Shown: positions 53,788 to 63,002 of the stretch, piece after piece
Position numbering within the stretch: position 1 is the first letter of the stretch
Layout: each line of letters begins with the position of its first letter
DNA from: SIG299 sp964632165
Lineage (GTDB): Bacteria; Bacillota; Clostridia; Lachnospirales; Lachnospiraceae
Direction of reading: 5' to 3'
DNA length: 64,000 bases
Assembly (NCBI GenBank): GCA_964632165.1
Contig: CAZWCZ010000002.1
Span: 1-64,000, forward strand
Made by a program: the position numbers and the translations under genes
The notes under the pieces: generated by a model
Database searches by the model: none
The model's input: the letters and a program-made list of their open reading frames with translations, nothing else
Told to the model about the DNA's origin: nothing

Positions 53788-53802
53788 GTTCGAAGTACCT
53801 CC

Positions 53803-54861
53803 TTAATATAATGATACATCCGATGCCTTACGGGCGATCGTGTTGGCTGCAATAACAAGTAACATACCCATTACGTTATTTAACATTTCTGCGGATGACG
53901 CGATTCCCGTCAGTCCGTCAGCAATACCGTAACGCTGTGCAAATGTGGAAACAACGTCTGCGGTAACATAAGTATTCGGATTATAAAGAAGCAGTACTTT
54001 TTCATACCCGACATTTAAGAGCGAGCCGATACGTGTGATCAGCATGATGACTACCGTTGATAAAATGGAAGGAAGCACTACGTACTTCATCTGAGCCATC
54101 TTTCCTGCACCGTCAATCTGTGCCGCCTCATAGCTGGTCGGCGAAATCGCAATGATCGCCGCGAAGAATACGATACTGTCATATCCTGCGCTCTCCCAGA
54201 TACCACTGATCTGGTAAATGGAACGGAAGAAATCCGGATTGTTCAAAAGGCCGGCATTCCCGACCTCGGTACTGATCAGTCCCAGGGAAGTCAGCATCCG
54301 GGAAATAACACCCATTTCCATCCCCGCAAGAGGCGAAGACTGCCGGACGAGCATGGTAACCAGAGAAGTCATAACAACCGTCGACATAAACTTCGGCAGG
54401 TACGTGATCACCTGATAAATGCTCCTTGCAATATCCGAGCGGATTTCATTAAAGAAAAGCGCAATGATGATCGGCATCGGAAATCCGAAACATAATCCGT
54501 AAAAGCTTAATAAAAAAGTGTTGCGGAATGCCTGCCAGAACTCTGTAGAAAGAGAACTGTTGCCGACAAACAGCATCTTAAAGTAGGAAAAACCCGCATA
54601 CAGCTGATCGGCTACCGGCAGTGTGCTGTCTGATACCTTGAAGCATCCGAGCAGCTCGTACATCGGAAAATAACGCCAGAAGAGAAATACAAGCAGCATC
54701 GGCAGGAGCATCAGGTATAACCGCCAGTCCTTGGCAACCGTACGTCCCACATTCAGCCAATAGTGCTTTTCCACGTCATCTCTGACCATCTGCTCCGCAT
54801 CTTCCCGGTATTTACCCGTGCTCTCGTCGTATACGAGATAATCGGCAGCTTTCTTTTTCAT
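53803..54861 (-). CDS. Sugar ABC permease (LplB/MalF type)
   Basis: A 352-residue permease with a cytoplasmic N-terminal extension (about 1-45) and six membrane helices. The EAA loop reads SYEAAQIDGAGKMAQMKYVVLP near residues 245-268. ATG 54861 is preferred to the TTG two codons earlier because it lies ten bases after GGAGG. Together with the second permease, the binding protein and a UgpC-type ATPase it makes a complete CUT1 importer. Confidence 0.93.
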   Translation of the reverse strand: MKKKAADYLVYDESTGKYREDAEQMVRDDVEKHYWLNVGRTVAKDWRLYLMLLPMLLVFLFWRYFPMYELLGCFKVSDSTLPVADQLYAGFSYFKMLFVGNSSLSTEFWQAFRNTFLLSFYGLCFGFPMPIIIALFFNEIRSDIARSIYQVITYLPKFMSTVVMTSLVTMLVRQSSPLAGMEMGVISRMLTSLGLISTEVGNAGLLNNPDFFRSIYQISGIWESAGYDSIVFFAAIIAISPTSYEAAQIDGAGKMAQMKYVVLPSILSTVVIMLITRIGSLLNVGYEKVLLLYNPNTYVTADVVSTFAQRYGIADGLTGIASSAEMLNNVMGMLLVIAANTIARKASDVSLY

Positions 54862-54895
54862 AATCAATAATCCTCCTTAACTATGTATGACAAAT

Positions 54896-55498
54896 CTATT
54901 CAAAATACTCATCGTCCTGCGACTTGTTCTGTTCTTCCTGTTTTTCCCGCTCTACGCGAAAAAGATATGCTTTCTGATCCTCGATCATTCCGTCCGTATT
55001 TCTTAAGAGCATAAGGATTACTTCCGCAAAAAGCAGCGAAATGATATCGGTCGTCAGATATACCACAAGAGTCATCCATTCTCCGCCAAAGAAAAGCGAT
55101 ACCAAAAATCTCCCAAACTCCATGCCGAGATACGCCGTCAGCACAAACAGACCGAGTTTCGGCAGACTTGTGCGTATGGTATCTTTTTTGTAGCGTTTGA
55201 AAAGAAGCAGCGCCGACAACGCAAACAGATTTCCGATACAATAGATCAGATACTGTTCTATTGTCGCATGGGATGCAAGACAGAAGGCAAAACCTCCGGC
55301 CACGGCAAGCACACCGGCCCGTGCGCCCCAGCGCATCATAACGACACAAATCAGTGCCAGGCTGATGGAAATTGCCACCGGCTGTGCTGCGAACCAGGTA
55401 TTCGTTGCGATCGTAGTAATTGTTTCAAATATCAGAAGGACTATCGTAAATATCGTGATGTCCAACGTGCGATATTGTTCAAAAGTAATCTGTTTCAT
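54896..55498 (-). CDS. Membrane protein, possibly ECF S-component-like
   Basis: A 200-residue integral membrane protein with about six hydrophobic segments and a charged Glu/Lys/Gln-rich C-terminus (about 175-200). Its size and layout recall S-components of ECF transporters, but I see no specific substrate signature. First gene of the minus-strand sugar operon. The start is ATG 55498 with a weak GAGAAACGAAG upstream. Confidence 0.6.
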   Translation of the reverse strand: MKQITFEQYRTLDITIFTIVLLIFETITTIATNTWFAAQPVAISISLALICVVMMRWGARAGVLAVAGGFAFCLASHATIEQYLIYCIGNLFALSALLLFKRYKKDTIRTSLPKLGLFVLTAYLGMEFGRFLVSLFFGGEWMTLVVYLTTDIISLLFAEVILMLLRNTDGMIEDQKAYLFRVEREKQEEQNKSQDDEYFE

Positions 55499-55659
55499 CT
55501 TCGTTTCTCTTATCTGACCTCTCTCCTGTCTGCCAAAGAGCATACAGAGCACAATACATTCATCATAGTATGCTTATTTTAACATCAGAGCATGGTTTTT
55601 TCCTTGATTTTTTTGATTCTGCTTTTTTAATGTCTTAATTTTTTTGATATCACATTTGG

Positions 55660-55687
55660 ATTTTACCATATTCCGGGTAAATTTCAA
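55660..55687 (-). promoter_or_regulatory. Putative promoter of the sugar operon
   Basis: On the minus strand: TTGAAA (55687-55682), a 16-base spacer, TAAAAT (55665-55660). It gives a leader of about 155 bases. The rest of the 405-base divergent gap holds the cre site and an inverted repeat, and no gene. Confidence 0.6.
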
Positions 55688-55760
55688 CCCTTTTCCTCAT
55701 CAAATTGCACAAATACCAAAGAAACTTTTTGCAGATTTTTCGTCATTTTCACACCACCAT

Positions 55761-55774
55761 TGTAAACGCTTTCA
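55761..55774 (-). promoter_or_regulatory. CcpA cre site
   Basis: TGTAAACGCTTTCA (minus strand TGAAAGCGTTTACA) fits the catabolite-responsive element consensus at every defined position. It lies 74 bases upstream of the putative -35 of the sugar operon and 50 bases ahead of the plus-strand MATE promoter. CcpA binding here should tie one or both units to carbon supply. Confidence 0.82.
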
Positions 55775-55778
55775 TTAA

Positions 55779-55852
55779 AAAAGTCTACTGTTTTTTCTTC
55801 TTTTCCTCATTTTCTCAAAAGGGTAGACTTTTCCTTCTTTTCGTTCTATACT
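55779..55852 (+). promoter_or_regulatory. MATE promoter with inverted repeat over the -35
   Basis: TAGACT (55824-55829), a 17-base spacer, TATACT (55847-55852). A perfect 10-bp inverted repeat, AAAAGTCTAC (55779-55788) and GTAGACTTTT (55823-55832), covers the -35 with its second half. Its two arms, 44 bases apart centre to centre, could be a two-site operator. Confidence 0.55.
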
Positions 55853-55903
55853 TAAAAAAACAGTATTTTTATCAGGACAAGATCCAAAAAAGGAGAAGAA
55901 GCA

Positions 55904-57390
55904 ATGAGAGATATGACTACCGGCTCTGCATTACGGCATTTGTGGTGCTATGCCTTTCCACTGATGTTGAGCAACTGGTTTCAAATGGGCTATAATGCCG
56001 TAGATTCCATGATTGCAGGACGTTTTATCGGCAAAGACGCTCTTGCTGCTACAGGCATTGCGTCTCCGGTCACAAACCTTGTCATCCTTTCCGTCACCGG
56101 TCTGTGTCTCGGTGCAGGCATCCTGATGAGTGAAAGATTCGGGGCCCATGATCTTATTTCTCTGAGGAAACAGTTTTCCACAACTTTGCTGTCCGGTCTG
56201 TGCCTCAGTCTCCTGGTGTCAGTGCTCGGAATCGCTTTTACCTCTCTNNNNNNNNNNNNNNNNNNNNNNNNNNNNNNNNNNNNNNNNNNNNNNNNNNNNN
56301 NNNNNNNNNNNNNNNNNNNNNNNNNNNNNNNNNNNNNNNNNNNNNNNCCGGTCTGTGCCTCAGTCTCCTGGTGTCAGTGCTCGGAATCGCTTTTACCTCT
56401 CTGATTATGAAAGCACTTGCAGTCCCGGACGAGCTGCTTGCTCCCACCGGCACTTATCTGTGCATCCTTTTTCTCGGAACCCCGTTCACTTTCCTTTATA
56501 ATGCCGTTTCTTCTGCTTTAAAGAGCATTGGCGACTCCAAGACCCCATTAAAATTTTTGATGTTTTCTTCTTCACTGAACGCTGTGCTTGATATCATTTT
56601 TATCGGTGGTCTGCACTTTGGGATCGTCTGCTCCGCTGTCACTACCATATTTGCCGAAGCGTGCTCCGCTGTTCTTGTTCTCCTCTATCTTACACGACGT
56701 TTCCCTGAGCTTTGTCCAAAAAAAGAAGAATGGGGGATTGACTTTCCTATGCTGAAAACCATTCTTTGTTTTGGCGGTACCGCAGCTCTTCAGCAATCGG
56801 TCCAGCCGATCGGTAAACTTCTGATCCAGGGGCAGGTCAACGCTCTTGGAATCGATGTTATTGCCGCCTATAATGCGGTAACAAGGATCGATGCTTTTGC
56901 CTTAACCCCGGAACAAAGCATTGCCCAGGCGATCACGACTTTCCTTGCCCAAAATCGCGGTGCAAAAAAAGCCGGGCGCATCCGCCGCGGCTTTCTCATC
57001 GGTATGACTATGGAATTTTTCTATGCCCTCCTGTTCGGAACGCTGACATTTACCTGTCGTTTTCCGCTGATGTCACTTTTCGTCACCGGAGAAGACGCTT
57101 CTTCTGTCATCCTCATCGGTGCCCGCTACCTGCTCTTTATGTCAGTTTTCTACCTCTGGCCCGGCATGACAAACGGTGTTCAGGGATTTTTCCGTGGAAT
57201 CGGAAAATTAAGGGTCACGCTGGCCGGAACCTTTCTCCAAACCAGCGTGCGTGTTATCACGACTTATCTTCTGGCGCCTTCGCTCGGCATCGTCGGCATT
57301 GCCCTTGCCTGCGTCCTCGGCTGGACCCTGATGCTCCTGCTCGAAGTTCCTCTCTGCATCCGGGCACTGCGGCACCCGGAATCACTTTAA
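55904..57390 (+). CDS. MATE-family efflux transporter, interrupted by an assembly gap
   Basis: A multidrug and toxin extrusion-type antiporter. As printed the frame is broken by 100 Ns at 56248-56347, but the 55 bases before and after the Ns are the same. Removing the Ns and one copy gives 1332 bases, an intact 443-residue protein of normal MATE length with about 12 helices. The N-terminus MTTGSALRHLWCYAFPLMLSNWFQ and the segment YNAVDSMIAGRFIG are typical. AAGGAG precedes ATG. It shares a divergent region with the sugar operon and overlaps hisJ tail to tail by nine bases. Confidence 0.9.
56193..56402. other. Scaffold gap flanked by a 55-bp duplicate
   Basis: 56193-56247 and 56348-56402 are identical and separated by exactly 100 Ns. 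This is what results when two overlapping contig ends are joined without merging. It is an assembly artefact and not a biological repeat. Confidence 0.95.
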
Positions 57391-58143
57391 TAAATCACCG
57401 TCAATCAAAGGAAGCTCAAATTTTTTACAAAGTTCTTCTGCATCCCTCACTGCCTGATGATTTTTCAAATGCTGCGGTGAATGGGCATCCACCCCGAGGA
57501 TCGCTTTATTTCCCACTTCTTTTGCAATGGTCAGAAATCGTTCAGACGGATAATGTCTTCCCTCGGAAAATCCAAGAAGATTAATTTCTAACGGAATGTC
57601 TTTTTCTTTCAGTATTTTGCACAACCGCTTCATTTCCCTCATATAGACATCCTCTTCTCCTACAAAATGGAGCAGATCCGGATGTGCCACATAAAGATAT
57701 TTTCCCGTGGAAAGCCCTTCCTCCACCATGTCCACATATCGCTTCAACACAGCCGGATCCGTTGTTTTTGATCCGCTGTATATCGAATGATTCTCTATGC
57801 CAAGAAAATGCTGCCCCATGATCATGTAATCAAGCGGATACGGTTCCAACAGTTTTGCCTGTCCGTCCAAAAGCTCTGCACAATATTCTGACTCTAATCC
57901 GATATAGATCAGGATATCTTTCGCATATTCCTTCTTTAATGACTCCAGACTGTAAAAATAGCCATCCACCTGCTCCGGTGTCATGCGCATGGTAGAAACG
58001 TAGCCGTCCTCAAAAACCCACGGGCAATGATCCGCAAACCCGAGGATCTGAATCCCGCTTTCGATTGCCGCTTCTACATATTCCCTGTCTTCTCCCACCG
58101 CATGCCTGCATCTTTTTGTGTGCGTATGATAATTTGCCAGCAT
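57382..58143 (-). CDS. Histidinol-phosphatase-like PHP protein (HisJ family)
   Basis: A 253-residue PHP-fold phosphoesterase. The metal motifs NYHTHTKRCRHA near the start, GFADHCP near 38, the MGQHF region and GVDAHSPQ near 225 fit the HisJ/HisK family, which removes phosphate from histidinol phosphate. No other his genes are nearby, so another sugar or phospho substrate is possible. ATG 58143, five bases after GGAGG, is the best start. Confidence 0.85.
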   Translation of the reverse strand: MLANYHTHTKRCRHAVGEDREYVEAAIESGIQILGFADHCPWVFEDGYVSTMRMTPEQVDGYFYSLESLKKEYAKDILIYIGLESEYCAELLDGQAKLLEPYPLDYMIMGQHFLGIENHSIYSGSKTTDPAVLKRYVDMVEEGLSTGKYLYVAHPDLLHFVGEEDVYMREMKRLCKILKEKDIPLEINLLGFSEGRHYPSERFLTIAKEVGNKAILGVDAHSPQHLKNHQAVRDAEELCKKFELPLIDGDLLK

Positions 58144-58192
58144 CATAACCTCCATTCCGAGAACGTCACAATCTTCCGTACTCTGTCATCTC

Positions 58193-59605
58193 TTATTCCG
58201 TCTTGTCAAATGCCTGTACATAAACAAAATTTCCGTTATCTCTGCCATAATGATATCCGTCGTATAAAACAGCCTCTATCAGGTCTTTTCCTCCTGCACC
58301 TACCGGAACGATCCGAATACCAAGTTTCTTCTCTGCTTCTTCTGTCGTCATGTCATCCAAAAACACATGTTCACCCGTTCGCAGCATATTGGCCGGAATC
58401 AGCAGCCTCTCTCCCAAAGGATGGCCTTCTTCTTTCTTTTTCTGTAACTGTGCCGTTAAATCCTGACCGGTGATCAGCCCGGATACGGTAATGGTCTCTC
58501 CGAAAAAATCATTTCGTATTTCATATACCGAAACGGAAAGTCCCGGTATCGTCTCCTCCAGCCGTGCGGCAAATGCCGACAGTGTCGGATACGTCAGTTT
58601 TCCGGTCGCGATGCTGACCGACGGATGCGGTGTATCGCAGATTTCCCTGTACTGCGGGCTTTGTATCAGTTTTTCCAATGCTTCCGTAAACTCATTGATA
58701 AACAGACGCATCATTCCAACCCCGTTTTCCAACTGCAGATATCCGTCGTACCTCTCTTCTTCCGGGAATTCTCTTCCGGCATTGATGTACCACTCATCAC
58801 TGGCATGGATAAAATGCAGACCGCTTTCCGCAAAGCAGATTTTCTGATAACCTTCGATCAGATCGATGATTTCTCCCGCTTCCTCTTTTGTAAAAAGTTC
58901 CAATGGATACAGACCGTCTCTGTACTTTGTAATTCCTGCCGGCACAACGGAAACGCTCTTCATCGAAGGAATATAGTTCATCAGATCTTCTATGCTGTGC
59001 CGCAGCTCTTCTCCGTCATTGACCCCTTTACAGCAGACGATCTGCCCGTTCATTTCTGTCCCTGCCGCATGAAGCTTATCCAGATATTTTAGTTTTTCTC
59101 CCGCGAAGCGGTTATTCAGCATCCGGCATCGCAGCTGCGGATTGGTTGTCTGAACGGATATATTGATCGGTGCCAGATGCAGCCGGATGATCCGGTCAAT
59201 ATCCTTTTCCCGCATATTGGTCAGTGTAATATAATTCCCCTGCATAAACGAAAGACGGGAATCATCATCCTTAAAATACAGTGTTTCACGCATTCCCGGA
59301 GGCATCTGATCAATAAAACAGAAAATACACTTGTTCCGGCAGGAGCGATACTCGCTCATCAGTTCATTTTCAAAGGTAATGCCAAGATCCTCTTCCTCAT
59401 CCTTTTCAATTTCCAGGAGCCATTCTTCTCCGTCAGCCCTTTCTACCAAAACTTCCAGATACTCTTCCTGGATCATCAGACGGTAATCAAAGACATCCTC
59501 AATTTCCTCGTTATTAATAGAGATCAGGGTATCACCGCTCCGGATTTCCAACTCTTCTGCAATGGATCCTTTTTCTATTGATTTAATTTTGTGTCCCTTC
59601 TTCAT
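58193..59605 (-). CDS. DUF512 / PDZ radical-SAM-like protein
   Basis: A 470-residue protein with an N-terminal PDZ-like domain (about 1-70), a cysteine motif CRNKCIFC near residue 88 matching the CxxxCxxC of radical SAM enzymes, and a C-terminal DUF512 domain (about 280-465). This family is widespread in Clostridia, often near engA/der or plsC, and its reaction is unknown. ATG 59605 is the start; GGAG-like spacing is weak. It sits 18 bases downstream of the kinase gene. Confidence 0.87.
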   Translation of the reverse strand: MKKGHKIKSIEKGSIAEELEIRSGDTLISINNEEIEDVFDYRLMIQEEYLEVLVERADGEEWLLEIEKDEEEDLGITFENELMSEYRSCRNKCIFCFIDQMPPGMRETLYFKDDDSRLSFMQGNYITLTNMREKDIDRIIRLHLAPINISVQTTNPQLRCRMLNNRFAGEKLKYLDKLHAAGTEMNGQIVCCKGVNDGEELRHSIEDLMNYIPSMKSVSVVPAGITKYRDGLYPLELFTKEEAGEIIDLIEGYQKICFAESGLHFIHASDEWYINAGREFPEEERYDGYLQLENGVGMMRLFINEFTEALEKLIQSPQYREICDTPHPSVSIATGKLTYPTLSAFAARLEETIPGLSVSVYEIRNDFFGETITVSGLITGQDLTAQLQKKKEEGHPLGERLLIPANMLRTGEHVFLDDMTTEEAEKKLGIRIVPVGAGGKDLIEAVLYDGYHYGRDNGNFVYVQAFDKTE

Positions 59606-59623
59606 TTCTACAGCCTCTTCGTT

Positions 59624-60739
59624 CTATTTTAACTCGACCGACCTGTATTTTTCTACGATCGCCTGCATCTGTTCCCACTTTTTCTCCATGTCTGCTACCA
59701 GCTTTAACTGTGTCCTGCAGCGATCCAGATTATGTCTGTCTCTGTGTACTTTAAAATATACATCCCCATTCAGATAATCTGTCAGGAAGCGGATGGCAAG
59801 TTCCAGCGTGATCACTTTTGCCCCCATCGGGAGCAGTCTGATCTCCGTTTCTGTCAGCCTGCCGCCGCATCCTTCAATAAATCCCCTGGTATATGCTTCA
59901 AACAATTCCATGTCACAGGAAACCTTGGAAAGGTCTGTTTCATCCTCTGCCGCCGTGCTGGCACCAAACCGGACCGCATCTCCAAAATCATGGACAGCAA
60001 GCCCCGGCATGACCGTATCCAGATCAATGACGCAGATTCCCTCATGGGTCTTACAATCCATCAGGATGTTATTGATCTTTGTATCATTGTGCGTTACCCT
60101 GAGCGGGATCTCGCCTTTTTCCAGCAGGTTTGTAAAATATTCTGCATCTTCTCTCCGGTTCAGGATAAAGCGGATCTCTTCCCGCGCGTCCTGCACTCTG
60201 TCGAACCTGTCTTCTTGCACTGTCCGGCAAAACACTTCCAGCCGGGCTTTCGTGTTATGAAAATCAGCAATCGTTTCATGCAGCGTTTCCGCAGGATAAT
60301 CCGCTAACATGCTCTGGAAATTTCCAAACGCTACTGCTGCTTTATAAAAGTCTTCCGGGGTCTCTGCCGTTTCTGCACAAAACGCATCCGAAATGAATAA
60401 ATAGCAGCGCCAATATTCCCCGGTCTCATCCACATAATAATTCTTTCCGCTTTTTGCAGGAAGTATGGTCAGTGTTTCTCTTTCCGGATCTCCTCCTGCA
60501 TGTACGATCTTTTCCGCAAGAAAAGATGTGACTCCCGCTACGTTTTCCATTACCTTTTCCGGCTCCAAAAATACCGTTTTATTGATCCTCTGCAGAATCA
60601 GCTTCTTTTCTTTTGTTCCGTCGTGGTAAAAAACAGCAAACGTATCATTAATATGTCCGTTTCCGTGCGGTACAATGGATAAAATCCCGGAAGCTTCCAT
60701 AAACTGTCCGGCTATTTCCCTCAGTTTTTCCTGTTCCAT
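59624..60739 (-). CDS. N-acetylhexosamine 1-kinase-like phosphotransferase
   Basis: A 371-residue APH-fold kinase closely resembling NahK/LnpB of Bifidobacterium, which phosphorylates GlcNAc or GalNAc at C1. Shared segments are GNGHINDTF, LQRINKTVF, RVTHNDTKINNILMD (catalytic Asp), and VIDLDTVMPGLAVHDFGD followed by VRFGAST (metal-binding Asp). The usual partners (lacto-N-biose phosphorylase, UDP-sugar enzymes) are not in this window. Specificity therefore remains an inference. AGGAATTGAC precedes ATG. Confidence 0.82.
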   Translation of the reverse strand: MEQEKLREIAGQFMEASGILSIVPHGNGHINDTFAVFYHDGTKEKKLILQRINKTVFLEPEKVMENVAGVTSFLAEKIVHAGGDPERETLTILPAKSGKNYYVDETGEYWRCYLFISDAFCAETAETPEDFYKAAVAFGNFQSMLADYPAETLHETIADFHNTKARLEVFCRTVQEDRFDRVQDAREEIRFILNRREDAEYFTNLLEKGEIPLRVTHNDTKINNILMDCKTHEGICVIDLDTVMPGLAVHDFGDAVRFGASTAAEDETDLSKVSCDMELFEAYTRGFIEGCGGRLTETEIRLLPMGAKVITLELAIRFLTDYLNGDVYFKVHRDRHNLDRCRTQLKLVADMEKKWEQMQAIVEKYRSVELK

Positions 60740-60755
60740 GTCAATTCCTCATTCT

Positions 60756-62969
60756 TTATTTTGTTTCCATTTTTGCCATCTGCAGCTGTGCCGTTACCAG
60801 GCCGTAATAAATCCCTTTCCTGGCGAGAAGTTCATCATGGGTACCGATCTCTGCGATCTGATGTCCGTCGATCACTACCAGACGGTCTGCATTGCGAAGC
60901 GTAGACAAACGATGAGCAATGGCAAATGTCGTCCTGCCCTCTGTCAGTCGATCAAGTGCCTGCTGGATCAGATATTCGCTCTCCGTATCCAGTGCCGACG
61001 TTGCCTCATCCAAAATAAGCAGATGCGGATCGTTTAAGATCGCTCTTGCGATCGCAATCCTCTGGCGTTCTCCTCCGGACAGATTAAATCCTCGTTCTCC
61101 GACGTACGTATTGTATCCATCCGGAGTTTTACAGATAAAATCATGTGCATTTGCCGCCTTTGCCGCACGGATGACTTCCTCCAAAGTAGCGGTCGGATTC
61201 GCAAATCGTATATTATTCAATATTGTTCCCGAAAACAGGAACGTCTCCTGCAGTACAACCCCAAGCTGCGCATGATATGTTTCCTGTCTGATCTCACGGA
61301 TATCCGTTCCATCTACCGTGATCCGTCCCCGGTCTACATCATACAAACGCATGATCAGATTGATCATCGTAGATTTTCCTGTTCCTGAAGCCCCTACCAG
61401 ACCGATCATCTCGCCCTTCTTTACATTGAGGTTCACGTGTTCAATGACCGGTTCATAGGAATTATAACCAAAGGTTACATCCTCGAAGCAGATATCTCCC
61501 TGGATTTCTATCTCTTTGGAGTTTTCACCGTCCTTGATCGCCGGTTCTTCATCCAATACGTCATAAATACGGTTCATGCTCGTTACCATCTGCATAATGC
61601 TTCTCGGCAGATGCGTCATCCATCCGAGCGGCCCGTACAGATATCCGGTATACGTTACAAACTGGGTCAGACTGCCGACCGTCATCGTCCCGGCAAGGAC
61701 ATCCAATCCGCCGAAATAGATTGCAATATAAGAACCGATTCCCATGATAAACGTCAGCACCGGATAAAACAGTGCCCAGAACGTCTCGTTCTTTTTCTGA
61801 ACACGGCAAAAATCTTTCGTCAGCGCCTTAAATTTCCCTACTTCATATTCTTCCCTTCCGAATGCTTTTACCACACGCATCCCGGAAATGACATCCTGCA
61901 GTCCGCTTCTTAACTTATCATCCTTTAACCACTGCATATGAAAGATCTTATGGATAAAATTCCAGAATAACCTCGTCAATACCGCCACTACTACGATCAG
62001 CATGGTCGAATACAATGTCATCTTTGCATTCATACTCAGCATGATGACCAGCGTTGCCACCATGGTAAACAAAGTGGACAGCATTCCGCCGAATACTTCT
62101 TCCATAAACCGACGTATCTGTGCCGTATCTCCTGATACACGGTTCATCAGTTCTCCCGGTTTTCTCTTATTGATAAAGCTCATGGACAGCACCTGTATTT
62201 TGTGATACAGCTTGCGGCGCAGATCCATGCTCATCAAAGAACCAAGAGAGACGCACATCCAGTTTTTAAGAATATTGACTGCGATCAGGATTGCCGTCAT
62301 GGACAGCATCGTTGCGACAAATACAAGAACATCCGAAAGCGTACCGGATTTGTCTGCCAGCTTAGTATCAATGAAGTTTCTCTGTACATATGGCATTAAA
62401 ATATTAATTGCCGAGTTGATCAGCATCATACAGGAGATCAGAAGAAGTTTCCACTGATAACCTCCGCAGAGTGCGATAAACTTTTTGAACATAACATTCC
62501 TGCTGTCGCATTTTGGGCAACGGCTCGTCCCCGGAAGAGCCCGTCCGCACTTCAAACAGTACTTCTCATACTCATGACTGACAATGCGTTCTTTCTCACC
62601 CTTTGCGATCAGATCCGCTCCTCGTGCCACATAAGCCACACGTTCGATATGGCGCATGGAAAATCGTGCCACACATTCCCGTTCTCCATTAACCAGGGCC
62701 GTTACGATCCCACAGCCAACCATCGTCTCACATTTGATCTCACTGCAGTCTTTCAGTTCCCTCTGATAAAGGATCTCTTTTCCCGAAATCAGCAGGATCC
62801 TTGTTGACGTTACAACCAGATACTCTTCCTTTTCCGCAAAAGCTTCTTCCGCTTTCCATATTTTGTGATCAAATTTCAAGTCGATCGGTACACAGTACCA
62901 AATATCTTCTTTTTGTTCCGGAGCAAGCTGTTTTATCTGTTCCTCTTTTAAATCATAATATAAATTCAT
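60756..62969 (-). CDS. ABC transporter with N-terminal PH-like and zinc-ribbon region
   Basis: A 737-residue fused permease-ATPase. Residues 1-130 look like a PH-type beta domain. Next is a zinc ribbon (C138, C141, C151, C154), six membrane helices (about 170-450), and an ATPase with Walker A GASGTGKST, LSGGERQRIA and LLILDEATSALDTES. The extra cytoplasmic N-terminus is uncommon among exporters. ATG 62969 with GGAG upstream is chosen. With the partial ABC gene at the right edge it forms a heterodimer candidate, with DUF1854 between. Confidence 0.88.
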   Translation of the reverse strand: MNLYYDLKEEQIKQLAPEQKEDIWYCVPIDLKFDHKIWKAEEAFAEKEEYLVVTSTRILLISGKEILYQRELKDCSEIKCETMVGCGIVTALVNGERECVARFSMRHIERVAYVARGADLIAKGEKERIVSHEYEKYCLKCGRALPGTSRCPKCDSRNVMFKKFIALCGGYQWKLLLISCMMLINSAINILMPYVQRNFIDTKLADKSGTLSDVLVFVATMLSMTAILIAVNILKNWMCVSLGSLMSMDLRRKLYHKIQVLSMSFINKRKPGELMNRVSGDTAQIRRFMEEVFGGMLSTLFTMVATLVIMLSMNAKMTLYSTMLIVVVAVLTRLFWNFIHKIFHMQWLKDDKLRSGLQDVISGMRVVKAFGREEYEVGKFKALTKDFCRVQKKNETFWALFYPVLTFIMGIGSYIAIYFGGLDVLAGTMTVGSLTQFVTYTGYLYGPLGWMTHLPRSIMQMVTSMNRIYDVLDEEPAIKDGENSKEIEIQGDICFEDVTFGYNSYEPVIEHVNLNVKKGEMIGLVGASGTGKSTMINLIMRLYDVDRGRITVDGTDIREIRQETYHAQLGVVLQETFLFSGTILNNIRFANPTATLEEVIRAAKAANAHDFICKTPDGYNTYVGERGFNLSGGERQRIAIARAILNDPHLLILDEATSALDTESEYLIQQALDRLTEGRTTFAIAHRLSTLRNADRLVVIDGHQIAEIGTHDELLARKGIYYGLVTAQLQMAKMETK

Positions 62970-63002
62970 AATCGTCTCCAAACACGCGGTTATGCGTGTC
63001 CC

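Noticed and set aside
56193..56402. Direct repeat or insertion in the MATE gene
   Set aside because: Exactly 100 Ns between identical contig ends and restored frame after merging point to scaffolding.
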